64,000 bases of DNA from Betaproteobacteria bacterium (GTDB lineage Bacteria; Pseudomonadota; Gammaproteobacteria; Burkholderiales; Casimicrobiaceae): contig JADKEV010000028.1 in the NCBI GenBank assembly GCA_016717855.1, positions 62,001 through 126,000 on the forward strand. Reading direction: 5' to 3'. Of the stretch, positions 1-9,362 are shown one piece after another. Under the pieces are notes generated by a model. That model made no database searches, was not told the origin of the DNA, and saw only the letters and a program-made list of their open reading frames with translations. Position numbers and translations under genes: made by a program. The first letter of the stretch is position 1; each line of letters starts with the position of its first letter.

Positions 1-267
1 ATGATTGATTTTCGCCAGCGCCCGCCCTTCCTCGAAGAAGCACTTCATCCCGTAGCGGAACGACGTCACGTTCTCCACCGAGCTCGCGCGGACGATGTCG
101 CCTTCCGAGCGCAGCACCAGCGCCGCGGGCAGGTACTCCTTGATGGCGACCACATTGCCCTGCTCATCGTTGGCGCGATAGACGATGGAGAACCCGCCTC
201 GACTGATCTGCTTGTCGATCCGGTAGTTCAACAACTGATAGCCGGGAGGAAGGGCCTGATTGGTCAT
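1..267 (-). CDS. Serine/threonine protein kinase, N-terminal fragment
   Basis: The minus strand encodes 89 residues starting MTNQALPPGYQLLNYRIDKQ and running off the left edge. It contains a glycine-rich loop (ISRGGFSIVYRA) followed by the VAIKEYLP segment, whose lysine would bind ATP phosphates in the Hanks-type kinase fold, and then a predicted alpha-C region (FFEEGRALAKI). A Hanks-type kinase divergent from yicC is a familiar arrangement in betaproteobacteria. The catalytic loop and the rest of the protein lie outside the window, so activity cannot be judged. The start at 267 has no strong ribosome binding site. Confidence 0.8.
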   Translation of the reverse strand, partial: MTNQALPPGYQLLNYRIDKQISRGGFSIVYRANDEQGNVVAIKEYLPAALVLRSEGDIVRASSVENVTSFRYGMKCFFEEGRALAKINH

Positions 268-358
268 GCCGGTGATTTCAAGAGTGTCTGCTTGCGGAAG
301 TGCGCGTTTACGCATACATTCGCCGCAGGCTGCCTTGGCCTAATCATATCAAAACCCC

Positions 359-1243
359 ATGACGACGGCATCGACTGACCTGCACAGTATGACCGGTTTT
401 GCCTCCGCCAGCCGCGATCTTGGCTCGCTGCACCTGAATCTCGAGCTGCGGGCGGTGAACCACCGGTACCTGGACCTGCAGTTCAAGCTGCCGGAAGAAT
501 TGCGCCACAACGAACCCGCGCTGCGCGAGCAGCTGGTGGGCAGGGTGTGGCGCGGCAAGGTGGAATGCCGCGTTCAGGTCTCGCGCAACGAGGCCGCCGC
601 CGTGGCGGGCGCGATCAGCGACGCGGTGCTGGCGCGGTTGCTTTCAGCCCAGGCTGCGGTCCAGCGGCTGGAACCCGAGGCCCGCGCGCTCAGCGTTCAC
701 GAAATGCTGCGCTGGCCCGGCGTCATCGCCGAGTCCCTGATCGAGCCGGAAGAACTCTCGCGCCAGCTCCTCGAACTGATGCGGAAGGCCGCCGGCGAGT
801 TCACGGCCAGCCGCGAGCGCGAAGGCGCCAAGCTCGGGGCGATGATACGGGAACGGTGCCAGGGCATCCGCGGCTTCTGCGCCGCGATCGAGCCGCGCGT
901 GCCGGAGCTGCAGGCCGCGTTCAGCCGGAGACTCGCCGAGCGGATGCGCGAAGCGGGCGTCGCGGGCGATTCCGAGCGCCTGGCGCAGGAACTGGCGCTG
1001 TTCGCATCGAAGATCGACGTCGCGGAGGAGCTCTCGCGCCTGGTCACGCATGTGGCCGAAGTCGAGCGCGTGCTCGCGGCCGGCGGCGCCTGCGGCAAGC
1101 GGCTCGATTTCCTGATGCAGGAACTCAACCGCGAGGCCAACACCTTCGGCTCGAAGTCCGTCGACAGTGAACTCACCCGGGTCGCGGTCGAGCTCAAGGT
1201 GCTCATCGAGCAGATGCGCGAACAAGTCCAGAACATCGAATGA
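359..1243 (+). CDS. yicC: YicC/YloC family endoribonuclease
   Basis: A 294-residue protein of the YicC family; the E. coli member is an endoribonuclease that affects small-RNA turnover. The family N-terminal signature SMTGFASASRD is present after a ten-residue extension, and the C-terminal half ends with the conserved block around FLMQELNREANTFGSKS and KVLIEQMREQVQNIE. Length matches the family (about 290). It is followed 15 bases later by gmk, the usual yicC-gmk-rpoZ-spoT order. The ATG at 359 is adopted because it is the only in-frame ATG before the SMTGF motif; the internal Met at 389 would start at MTGF. Confidence 0.93.
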   Translation: MTTASTDLHSMTGFASASRDLGSLHLNLELRAVNHRYLDLQFKLPEELRHNEPALREQLVGRVWRGKVECRVQVSRNEAAAVAGAISDAVLARLLSAQAAVQRLEPEARALSVHEMLRWPGVIAESLIEPEELSRQLLELMRKAAGEFTASREREGAKLGAMIRERCQGIRGFCAAIEPRVPELQAAFSRRLAERMREAGVAGDSERLAQELALFASKIDVAEELSRLVTHVAEVERVLAAGGACGKRLDFLMQELNREANTFGSKSVDSELTRVAVELKVLIEQMREQVQNIE

Positions 1244-1258
1244 GGCCTGCCATTCACC

Positions 1259-1876
1259 ATGTCCGGTAGCTTGTTCATCGTTTGCGCCCCGTCGGGCGGC
1301 GGCAAGACCAGCATCGTCAATGCGGTACTCGAGCGTGACCCGGCGCTGAAACTCTCCGTGTCGTTCACGACGCGCGCGCCGCGCCCCGGCGAACGAGAGG
1401 GCGTGCACTACCACTTCGTCGACGAAACGAAGTTCGGGCAGCTCGACGACTCGGGCACGTTCCTGGAATCGGCGCTGGTGCACGGCCATCACTACGCCAC
1501 CTCGAGGCTGTGGCTCGAAGATGAGATGATGCGGGGCCATGACGTGTTGCTCGAGATCGACGTGCAAGGCGCCGAGCAGGTGCGCAAGCTCATCCCGTCC
1601 GCGGTCGGCATCTTCATCCTCCCGCCTTCGTGGGAACGGTTGCGCGAACGCCTGGTCGGCCGGGGCCAGGATGCCCTGCCGGTGATCACCCGCCGGCTCG
1701 CCGCGGCCAGGCTTGAAATGCAGCGCTTGGACGAGTTCGATTATGTTATAATAAACAACGACTTCGCAACAGCCGTCGAAGACTTTTCGGCGATCGTTCG
1801 CGCCAGCCGGTTGCGCAGCGCAATCCAACGCGCCCGCCACCCCGAACTTTTACGTACCTTGTTGGAACTGGACTGA
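1259..1876 (+). CDS. gmk: Guanylate kinase
   Basis: This enzyme phosphorylates GMP to GDP with ATP in guanine nucleotide synthesis. The 205-residue protein has the P-loop APSGGGKTS near residue 10, the GMP-binding segment SFTTRAPRPGEREGVHYHFV, and the lid/DVQGAEQV region, all typical of Gmk. Length is normal. It lies between yicC and rpoZ in the common order; GTP made here also feeds the downstream SpoT-type enzyme. Its 3' part contains a TGTTATAAT extended -10 sequence that may start rpoZ-spoT transcripts. Confidence 0.96.
   Translation: MSGSLFIVCAPSGGGKTSIVNAVLERDPALKLSVSFTTRAPRPGEREGVHYHFVDETKFGQLDDSGTFLESALVHGHHYATSRLWLEDEMMRGHDVLLEIDVQGAEQVRKLIPSAVGIFILPPSWERLRERLVGRGQDALPVITRRLAAARLEMQRLDEFDYVIINNDFATAVEDFSAIVRASRLRSAIQRARHPELLRTLLELD
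1744..1752 (+). promoter_or_regulatory. Possible internal extended -10 promoter for rpoZ-spoT
   Basis: TGT followed by a perfect TATAAT (1747-1752) lies inside gmk, about 127 bases before the rpoZ start. The TGn-TATAAT arrangement can work without a good -35 box, and none is seen at 16-18 bases. AT-rich sequence is rare in this G+C-rich gene, but the match could still be coding constraint for YVIINN. Confidence 0.35.
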
Positions 1877-1878
1877 TC

Positions 1879-2085
1879 ATGGCCCGCATTACTATCGACG
1901 ACTGTCTGCTCAAGATTCCCAATCGCTTCGACCTCACGCTGGCGGCGACGTATCGCGCCCGCCAACTCGCGTCCGGCTCGGTATCGCTGCTGCCGGACCA
2001 GCGCGACAAACCGACGGTCATCGCCCTGCGCGAAGTCGCCGCGGGCCGGATAGGCGTGGAGATGCTCGACAAGATGCCGAGCTGA
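1879..2085 (+). CDS. rpoZ: RNA polymerase omega subunit
   Basis: The small omega subunit helps assemble the RNA polymerase beta' subunit and forms part of the ppGpp binding site. The 68-residue protein begins MARITIDDCLLKIPNRFDL and has the conserved YRARQL and KPTVIALREVAAG segments. It starts two bases after the gmk stop, so translation is probably coupled. It is 32 bases upstream of the spoT-type gene, the usual proteobacterial linkage. Confidence 0.96.
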   Translation: MARITIDDCLLKIPNRFDLTLAATYRARQLASGSVSLLPDQRDKPTVIALREVAAGRIGVEMLDKMPS

Positions 2086-2117
2086 AGCAAGGGACGGACA
2101 GCAGACGGGGTCCCACC

Positions 2118-4238
2118 ATGTCCGCGGTTTCCGAAATCTCGGAGTTCACGCGTCACCTCGGCCTGTACCTGCCAGCGCAAGACGTCGCACTGGTCGAATC
2201 GGCATATGCATTTTCCGATTCGGCGCATCGCGGCCAGTTTCGCAACTCGGGCGACCCCTACATCTCCCATCCGCTGGCGGTCGCCAGCATCCTATCGCAA
2301 TGGCGCTTCGACGCCGAGGGCCTGTCTGCCGCGCTCCTCCATGATGTGATGGAGGACACGCCGGTCACCAAGTCGGAGATCGAGGACCGGTTCGGCGCCG
2401 CGGTCGCCAACCTCGTCGACGGCGTGTCCAAGCTGGACCAGCTCGAATTCGCCTCGCGCGAAACGGCGCAGGCAGAGAATTTCCGCAAGATGCTGCTCGC
2501 GATGGCGCAGGACCTGCGCGTCATCCTGATCAAGCTCGCCGACCGTCTGCACAACATGCGCACGCTGGACGCGGTCTCCGGCGACAGGAAGAAGCGCATC
2601 GCGACCGAGACTGTCGAGATCTACGCGCCGATCGCCAACCGCCTCGGGCTCAACAACGTCTACCAGGAATTGCAGGATCTGGCGTTCCGCTTTCTGCACC
2701 CGATGCGCTACCGGACACTCGGCAAGGCGGTCAAGGCAGCGCGCGGCAACAGGCGCGAAGTCGTCGGCAAGATGCTCGATACCATACGCACCAGCCTGCG
2801 CGCCGCGGGCATCACCGCCACGGTCAGCGGCCGCGAGAAGTCCCTGTTCAGCATTTACCGCAAGATGACCGAGAAACACCTGAGCTTCGCCCAGGTGCTC
2901 GACATCTACGGGTTTCGCATCCTGGTCGACGATGTCGATGGCTGCTATCGCGCGCTGGGCGTCCTGCATCGTCTGTACAAGCCGATCCCGGGGAAGTTCA
3001 AGGACTACATCGCGATCCCGAAAGCCAACGGCTACCAGTCGCTCCATACCAAGCTGATCGGCCCCTACGGCACGCCGCTGGAGGTGCAGATCCGGACCCA
3101 GGCCATGCACCGTACCGCGGAGGCCGGCGTCGCCTCGCACTGGTTGTACAAGGATGCGAATCATCACGGCATCGCCCAGGCGCAGCGCGAGACGCAGGGC
3201 TGGCTGCAAAGCCTGCTGGAAATCCAGACGGAGTCCGGCGACTCGGCCGAGTTTCTCGAACACATCAAGGGTGATCTGTTTCCCGACGAGGTGTACGTGT
3301 TCACCCCGAAGGGCAAGATCATGTCGCTGCCGCGGACGGCGACGCCGATCGATTTCGCCTACGCGGTGCACACCGATGTGGGCCACCATTGCGTCGCGGC
3401 CAAAATCAACCACGAGCTGGCGCCGTTGCGCACGCCGCTCAACAACGGCGACCTGGTCGAGATCGTCACCGCGCCCGGCGCCCGCCCGAACCCCGCCTGG
3501 CTGAAGTTCGTCGCCACGGGCAAGGCGCGCTCGCGCATCCGCCACTACCTGAAGAACCTGCAGCAGAAGGAATCAGCCGCGCTGGGAGAGAAGATGCTGG
3601 CTCAGGCCGCTGCCGCGCTGAAGATCGCAATCGAAGACCTGACCGCCCCGCAGTGGTCCGCGCTGGTGAAGCAGTGCGGGGCGAAATCGAAGTCAGACCT
3701 GCTTGCCGACATCGGCCAGGGCCGCCGCCTGGCCTTCGCGGTGGCGCAGGCGCTGACTGCCGAGGGCAAGGGCGCGTCGAGGGGCAAGACCGGGCCGCTC
3801 TCTCTGCGCGGCATCGAAGGCGTCGCCGTGCAGTATGCGAAGTGCTGCCACCCAATCCCCGGCGACCGCATCGTCGGCGTGCTCCGCCGCGGACAATCGC
3901 TGCAGGTCCATATCGCGGACTGTCCGGTCGCCCGCAAGGCAACCGGCGAGCATGAACAGATCCTGGACGTCGAATGGTCGCGCGACGTGACGGGCGACTT
4001 CCCGGTGAACGTGCGCGCCTTCGTCAGCGATCAGCGCGGCGCGCTGGCGCATGTCGCGCTGGAAATTGCCGAAGCCGGCGCGAACATCGCGAACGTTTCG
4101 CTGGAGCGTGCCGAAGGCGAGCGGGCGGTGAACATGGTCTTCACGCTTGAAGTGCAGGAGCGCGACCATCTGGCCCGGGTCATGCGCGCCTTGCGCCGCG
4201 TTCCCGAAGTGCTGCGGATCCAGCGCGTCCGGCCCTGA
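2118..4238 (+). CDS. spoT: Bifunctional (p)ppGpp synthase/hydrolase (RSH family)
   Basis: A long RelA/SpoT homologue of 706 residues. The HD hydrolase domain comes first (HPLAVASIL and HDVMEDT, about residues 50-85), then the synthetase domain with GREKSLFSIYRKM, YGFRILV and KFKDYIAIPKANGYQSLHT (about 230-320), a TGS domain (DEVYVFTPKGKI, about 390-450) and a C-terminal ACT domain. The intact HDxxED-type motif and the basic R-x-K segment of the synthetase fit a bifunctional SpoT/Rel enzyme rather than synthase-only RelA. It makes and degrades the stringent response alarmone from GTP and ATP. Start at 2118 fits its place after rpoZ. Confidence 0.95.
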   Translation: MSAVSEISEFTRHLGLYLPAQDVALVESAYAFSDSAHRGQFRNSGDPYISHPLAVASILSQWRFDAEGLSAALLHDVMEDTPVTKSEIEDRFGAAVANLVDGVSKLDQLEFASRETAQAENFRKMLLAMAQDLRVILIKLADRLHNMRTLDAVSGDRKKRIATETVEIYAPIANRLGLNNVYQELQDLAFRFLHPMRYRTLGKAVKAARGNRREVVGKMLDTIRTSLRAAGITATVSGREKSLFSIYRKMTEKHLSFAQVLDIYGFRILVDDVDGCYRALGVLHRLYKPIPGKFKDYIAIPKANGYQSLHTKLIGPYGTPLEVQIRTQAMHRTAEAGVASHWLYKDANHHGIAQAQRETQGWLQSLLEIQTESGDSAEFLEHIKGDLFPDEVYVFTPKGKIMSLPRTATPIDFAYAVHTDVGHHCVAAKINHELAPLRTPLNNGDLVEIVTAPGARPNPAWLKFVATGKARSRIRHYLKNLQQKESAALGEKMLAQAAAALKIAIEDLTAPQWSALVKQCGAKSKSDLLADIGQGRRLAFAVAQALTAEGKGASRGKTGPLSLRGIEGVAVQYAKCCHPIPGDRIVGVLRRGQSLQVHIADCPVARKATGEHEQILDVEWSRDVTGDFPVNVRAFVSDQRGALAHVALEIAEAGANIANVSLERAEGERAVNMVFTLEVQERDHLARVMRALRRVPEVLRIQRVRP

Positions 4239-4249
4239 CGCAAGCCGCC

Positions 4250-4266
4250 CCCCGCGAAACGCGGGG
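4250..4266. terminator. GC-rich hairpin between spoT and amt
   Basis: CCCCGCG (4250-4256), loop AAA, CGCGGGG (4260-4266) forms a seven-pair stem between two convergent genes. No T-tract follows on either strand, so intrinsic termination is uncertain. Confidence 0.35.
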
Positions 4267-4286
4267 CGCCGCCCTCTCCGTCCGCG

Positions 4287-5492
4287 TCACCAGCCCGATT
4301 CGCGTTCCGGCGTCGCGCTGATCTTGTGAAAGGTCAGGTCGGTTCCGTTGAACTCTTCCTCCTGCGTCAGGCGCAAGCCCACGGTCGCCTTGAGCACGCC
4401 GTAGATGGCGAAGCCGCCCGCGAGCGCGATGGCAATGCCCAGAAGCGTGCCCGCGACCTGGGCGCCGAACGCGACGCCACCAATGCCGCCCAGTGCGCGC
4501 GTTCCGAAAATCCCGGCGGCGATGCCGCCCCAGGCGCCGCAGAGACCGTGCAGCGGCCATACGCCGAGCACGTCGTCGATGCGCCACTTGTTCTGGGTCA
4601 GCGTGAACATCCGCGTGAACAGCACGCCGGCGACGGCGCCCGTCGCCAGGGCGCCCAGCGGATGCATCACGTCGGAACCGGCGCAGACGGCAACCAGGCC
4701 GGCCAGCGGCCCGTTGTGCACGAATCCGGGATCGTTGCGCCCCGCGACCAGCGCCGCGAGGATGCCGCCCGACATCGCCATCAGCGAATTGACCGCGACC
4801 AGGCCGCTGATCTTGTCAAGGGTCTGCGCGCTCATCACATTGAAGCCGAACCAGCCGACCGACAGCACCCACGCCCCCAGCGCGAGAAACGGAATGTTCG
4901 ACGGCGGATGCGCTGCCGCGATCCGTCCGTCCTTGTGATAGCGACCCTGCCGCGCGCCCAGCAGCAGCACCGCGGCCAGCCCGATCCAGCCGCCCACCGC
5001 ATGCACGACCACGGAACCGGCGAAATCGTGGAACTCCTCGCCAAACGTCGCTTTCAGCCACGCCTGGATTCCGAACGCACCATTCCACGCGATGCCTTCG
5101 AACAGCGGGTAGACGAGCGCCACGAGCAGGAACGTGGCCACGAGCTGGGGCTGGAACTTCGCCCGCTCCGCGATCCCGCCGGAGACGATGGCGGGAATGG
5201 CCGCGGCAAAAGTGAGCAGGAAGAAGAACCGCGTCAGCTCGTAGCCGCTCTTCGCCGCCAGCAAATCCGCGCCGCGGAAAAAGCTGATGCCATACGCGAC
5301 GGCGAAACCGATGAAGAAATAGGCGATGGTCGACATGGCAAAGTCGACCAGGATCTTCATCAGCGCATTGACCTGGTTCTTCTTGCGGACCGTCCCGAGT
5401 TCGAGGAACGCAAATCCCGCGTGCATCGCCAGGACCATTATGGCACCCAGCAAGATGAACAGTACGTCGCTGCTTTGCTTTAGTGCTTCCAT
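4287..5492 (-). CDS. amt: Ammonium transporter, Amt family
   Basis: A 401-residue inner-membrane protein with about eleven hydrophobic helices and typical Amt sequences: AFLELGTVRKKNQVNALMKI, SVVVHAVGGWIGLA with the pore histidine, GAWVLSVGWFGFNVMSA, and DDVLGVWPLHGLCGAWGGIAAG with the second pore histidine. The start at 5492 (MEALKQSSD) is chosen because a purine-rich GGGGGG lies just upstream; an in-frame ATG at 5531 would overlap the sigma54 promoter. No glnK is adjacent, unlike many proteobacteria. The sigma54-type promoter implies induction under nitrogen limitation through NtrC, which is encoded at 40.8 kb. Confidence 0.93.
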   Translation of the reverse strand: MEALKQSSDVLFILLGAIMVLAMHAGFAFLELGTVRKKNQVNALMKILVDFAMSTIAYFFIGFAVAYGISFFRGADLLAAKSGYELTRFFFLLTFAAAIPAIVSGGIAERAKFQPQLVATFLLVALVYPLFEGIAWNGAFGIQAWLKATFGEEFHDFAGSVVVHAVGGWIGLAAVLLLGARQGRYHKDGRIAAAHPPSNIPFLALGAWVLSVGWFGFNVMSAQTLDKISGLVAVNSLMAMSGGILAALVAGRNDPGFVHNGPLAGLVAVCAGSDVMHPLGALATGAVAGVLFTRMFTLTQNKWRIDDVLGVWPLHGLCGAWGGIAAGIFGTRALGGIGGVAFGAQVAGTLLGIAIALAGGFAIYGVLKATVGLRLTQEEEFNGTDLTFHKISATPERESGW

Positions 5493-5521
5493 GGAACCCC
5501 CCGAGGACGATGCACCAAACA

Positions 5522-5537
5522 AGCACAACATGTGCCA
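5522..5537 (-). promoter_or_regulatory. Sigma54 (RpoN) promoter of amt
   Basis: Read on the minus strand the sequence is TGGCAC-ATGTT-GTGCT, which matches the RpoN consensus TGGCAC-N5-TTGCW with correct GG/GC spacing. It lies 30 bases before the amt start codon. Half-sites resembling NtrC operators (TGGTGC near 5601 and GCACCA near 5617, plus strand) occur 60-90 bases upstream, but no full palindrome is seen. Confidence 0.75.
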
Positions 5538-5718
5538 AGTTCGACCCGTTTTGGTTCAAGCCCTTAGCGAGGGCATGGACATGGGCTCGGAATTATTCTG
5601 GTGCACTAGCGCCAATATCGGCACCAATCACGTGCGGCGCCGCTACCAGAGACTTTAAGGCGCGGGATCCGGGAACCGCGGTTGCCTCAACCCAGCGGGT
5701 CCGCACCCGGCAATCCGG

Positions 5719-6036
5719 CTATGCTTTTGCGGTCTCGAGCATTTTCTGAAGTTCGCCGGATTGGTACATTTCGCGCATGATGTCCGCGCCGCCGACGAAC
5801 TCGCCGTTCACATAAAGCTGCGGTATCGTCGGCCAGTTCGAATACTCCTTGATGCCTTGCCGGATCTCCGGGTCCGCCAGCACATCGACCGACTGAAAGC
5901 GGTCGACGCCGCAGGCCTTGAGCATCTGCACCGCCGCGCCGGAAAACCCGCACTGCGGAAAGGCCGGCGACCCCTTCATGTACAACACAACCGGATTGGA
6001 AGTGACCTGCTCGCGAATTCTGTCGTTGGCGCTCAT
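5719..6036 (-). CDS. grxD: Monothiol glutaredoxin (Grx4 family, CGFS type)
   Basis: A 105-residue glutaredoxin whose active site is the monothiol CGFS motif (Cys29) in KGSPAFPQCGFS, followed by WPTIPQLYVNGEFVGGADI, which contributes glutathione contacts. CGFS glutaredoxins bind [2Fe-2S] clusters with glutathione and act in iron-sulfur cluster transfer rather than disulfide reduction. Start at 6036 (MSANDRIREQ) matches the family; a longer in-frame ATG at 6132 adds 32 low-complexity residues. In many betaproteobacteria this gene follows prmC; here it lies about 8 kb away, so local order has been rearranged. Confidence 0.94.
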   Translation of the reverse strand: MSANDRIREQVTSNPVVLYMKGSPAFPQCGFSGAAVQMLKACGVDRFQSVDVLADPEIRQGIKEYSNWPTIPQLYVNGEFVGGADIMREMYQSGELQKMLETAKA

Positions 6037-6144
6037 GGCGGGCTCGCTGAAGTGGTGGAAACAGCATTCTACATGGGGCCGGCGGCGCCGTTGGCAATCC
6101 CCCGGGGAAGGGCTCCGGGCCGCAGCGCGCAATACGCTCCCTGG

Positions 6145-7215
<1,071 letters not shown>

Positions 7216-7250
7216 TTGTTTTCTCCTGTTGCCGCATCCTAGTGGCGCGC

Positions 7251-8258
7251 TCACGCGCTGTCAAACCCGATTCCTGCCCGGCCCGCCCACGTGGTGGAGA
7301 CCGCGCGCAGCGTGTCCACCGGTTTTAGCAGCAGCACGCGGGCAACGTGGCGCACCTGCTCGCGGTCCGCATCGCCGGTGATGTATTCGACCGGAGATCT
7401 GCCATCAACGCGCCCCAGCAGGAGACCCGGAAGCAGGTGCGCGGCACGCATTTCCAATCCGGCGCGCGACTCCCAGTCGACACCCTCGAGATAGGCGTCG
7501 CGCAGCGCGGCGTAGCACTCCAGGTAGCGCACGGACCATTGCGGGCGCCAGACGCACTTGAGCAGCAGGTGGTTGAGGACGAACGCGAGATCGAAGGCCG
7601 GGTCGCCGTACCAGGCGCATTCGGCGTCGAGGAACACCGGTCCGCGCTCGCCCATCAATATGTTCTTCGGACTGATGTCGCCATGCACCAGCGCGATGCG
7701 GGTGCGCATTGTCGCGTCCGACAAGTCCCGCAGCCGGGACGCCAGGTCGGGATGCGCGGCGCCGGTTGCGATGAGGTAGGGCTCCGGCCGTATGGGGTAG
7801 AAGATGTGGTCGGTCGCGAAACGGCGAGCCATGTCCGCCCTGCCCGCGGTCGCCGCATGAATGCGCGCGAGCTGGCGGCCCACCATTGCCGCCGCCGCGA
7901 CCACGATCAGGCCATCGCGCAGTTGCTCCTTCCAGATGGGATAGCTCGCCGGCGGCAGATACTCCATGACAAACAGTCCTGCCGACCGATCCTCGTAGAG
8001 CACCCGCGGCACCGCCTCGGGGACAATGTCGCCCGCCACGCGCAGCCACTCCGCCTCGCTGTGATTGCGCTCGACCGGCGCGCGCCATTCGGCCTGGACC
8101 TTGAGCCGCGGCAACGCCTGCTTCACGCAGTACCGGACCCCGTCGAGTTCGACCAGCCGAATGTCCGACGACACACCGCCGGGCAACGGCTGGCCCGCGC
8201 CCGCCGCCGTCAGATCGGCAACGCCGCGCGCGAAGTCGGGTTCGCCAAGCTCGCTCAT
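7251..8258 (-). CDS. APH-family phosphotransferase (small-molecule kinase)
   Basis: A 335-residue protein with the aminoglycoside phosphotransferase/choline kinase fold: ALVHGDISPKNILM is the catalytic loop (Asp of HGD) and FLDAECAWYGDPAFDLAF holds the metal-binding Asp; FVMEYLPP is the hinge. The natural substrate is unknown. Its place between a UxaA-type dehydratase and a sugar ABC ATPase suggests a sugar or sugar acid, but that is inference. Start at 8258 (MSELGEPDF) follows GGGGATC; an ATG at 8288 is also possible. Nothing in it points to drug resistance specifically. Confidence 0.8.
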   Translation of the reverse strand: MSELGEPDFARGVADLTAAGAGQPLPGGVSSDIRLVELDGVRYCVKQALPRLKVQAEWRAPVERNHSEAEWLRVAGDIVPEAVPRVLYEDRSAGLFVMEYLPPASYPIWKEQLRDGLIVVAAAAMVGRQLARIHAATAGRADMARRFATDHIFYPIRPEPYLIATGAAHPDLASRLRDLSDATMRTRIALVHGDISPKNILMGERGPVFLDAECAWYGDPAFDLAFVLNHLLLKCVWRPQWSVRYLECYAALRDAYLEGVDWESRAGLEMRAAHLLPGLLLGRVDGRSPVEYITGDADREQVRHVARVLLLKPVDTLRAVSTTWAGRAGIGFDSA

Positions 8259-8298
8259 GATCCCCGGCGGCGGCGCTCGGGCTTGCAACCCGGGCGCC

Positions 8299-9195
8299 TC
8301 AGTTTCGCTGCAGCGGAAAGCATGCGGGACGAGCCGGCAACGCAGGAGTCTCGAACGACTTGTACGTAAGTATGAATTCCTGATGCCCCATTGCCTCGGA
8401 CTTGGTCAGCCCGCCCTTCACACAATCAAGCACCGGGCCGAGCACTTCGCTGCGCACTTCGTCCAGCGTGCCACGCCCCTCCATCCGGCCCGCATCGATA
8501 TCCATGTCGTCCTCCAGCCGGCGAAAGATCTCCGGATTCGCGCAGACCTTGATCACCGGCGAAATCGCCGAGCCAACCACGGGCGTCGCCGCGCGCCGCT
8601 GCATGTGGAATTCGCAGCCGATCAGTTCGCCGGTCCCCTCGAAAATGCAGGCCGCGCCCGCGACGACCAGCTGGTCGAAGGCGAGCCCCATCGCCGGGTT
8701 CGCGGTGATCCCGCTGGTTCCGTCCGACCCGCCGCAGACCGTGCCCACGAACAACTCTTCGACGCGCATCGGCACGGGTGCGACGCTCGCCAGTTGTTCC
8801 TGTGCCCACGCCACCCAGTCGCGGCCCTGCGCAATCGTCTTCCTGGTGCCGCCCGCGTCGCTGGCCAGGTTGTGGGTGTGAATATGCGCGCCCGGCGGGA
8901 TCGCCGCCATCGCGTGCCCGATGTTCGCGCCGTATTTAATCACCTTTTCTCCCGGGGCCAGCGCGCGGCGCGCGAGTTTGTGGCCGATGGTCATCGCACC
9001 CGCCACCGCGAATCCTGCACCGTCGATTTCGACCACGTCGCCGGGCGCCAGCGCGCACGCGGCCACCACACAATTGTCCTCGGGAGCGAGCAAGACCAGC
9101 CGGCGATCCGTGGCGGCTAGAACTTGCGGTACTTCGGGTAGGCGTCGACCGGGTCCATGCCGCCGCGCACGTCGTGGATCGCGCCCGAATAGCAC
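8299..9195 (-). CDS. UxaA-family sugar-acid dehydratase, internally shortened (likely non-functional)
   Basis: The frame joins pieces of an altronate/galactarate-type dehydratase. The N-terminal SAF domain is intact (LLAPEDNCVVAACAL to HIHTHNLASD). It is followed directly by late catalytic-domain sequence (ELFVGTVCGGSDGTSGITAN, GTGELIGCEFHMQRRA), then by C-terminal sequence (VVGSAISPVIKVCANPEIF, EAMGHQEFILTYKSFE). Family members are about 490-500 residues; this frame gives at most 298, so roughly 180 and 130 residues appear missing at two places, both in frame. The ATG at 9195 lies inside the preceding RraA remnant; true SAF sequence begins near 9100, where only TTG/CTG starts exist. It would have converted hexonates or hexarates to 2-keto-3-deoxy acids. 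Confidence 0.7.
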   Translation of the reverse strand: MLFGRDPRRARRHGPGRRLPEVPQVLAATDRRLVLLAPEDNCVVAACALAPGDVVEIDGAGFAVAGAMTIGHKLARRALAPGEKVIKYGANIGHAMAAIPPGAHIHTHNLASDAGGTRKTIAQGRDWVAWAQEQLASVAPVPMRVEELFVGTVCGGSDGTSGITANPAMGLAFDQLVVAGAACIFEGTGELIGCEFHMQRRAATPVVGSAISPVIKVCANPEIFRRLEDDMDIDAGRMEGRGTLDEVRSEVLGPVLDCVKGGLTKSEAMGHQEFILTYKSFETPALPARPACFPLQRN

Positions 9196-9311
9196 CGGCC
9201 CAGGCGTTCGACCAGAGTCGGCGCCGGCATAGGTAAGTTCGTGACGACACAGGAGGTCAGCCCCGACACCGTTTGCAACGCCATGAACGCTTTCCCGTTG
9301 CGGCCTGACAT
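9117..9311 (-). pseudogene. RraA-family (aldolase/MenG-like) remnant
   Basis: A 64-codon frame. Its first part (LVERLGRCYSGAIHDV) resembles the N-terminal helix of RraA-like proteins, and its last 16 codons (RGGMDPVDAYPKYRKF) resemble their C-terminal end, so about 170 residues of the middle would be missing in frame. RraA-like proteins include 4-hydroxy-4-methyl-2-oxoglutarate aldolases and often sit in sugar-acid operons. The match rests on short ends only, so identification is tentative. The likely original start is at 9284 or 9311. It precedes, and overlaps the open frame of, the shortened uxaA. Confidence 0.45.
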
Positions 9312-9362
9312 AGGGTCATCTGGCTGATTTGGTTGTTTGACCGCGGTGCCAAAAATGATACC

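Noticed and set aside
7251..8258. Aminoglycoside resistance gene
   Set aside because: The APH fold is shared by many metabolic kinases; context is sugar-acid metabolism and nothing points to drug substrates.
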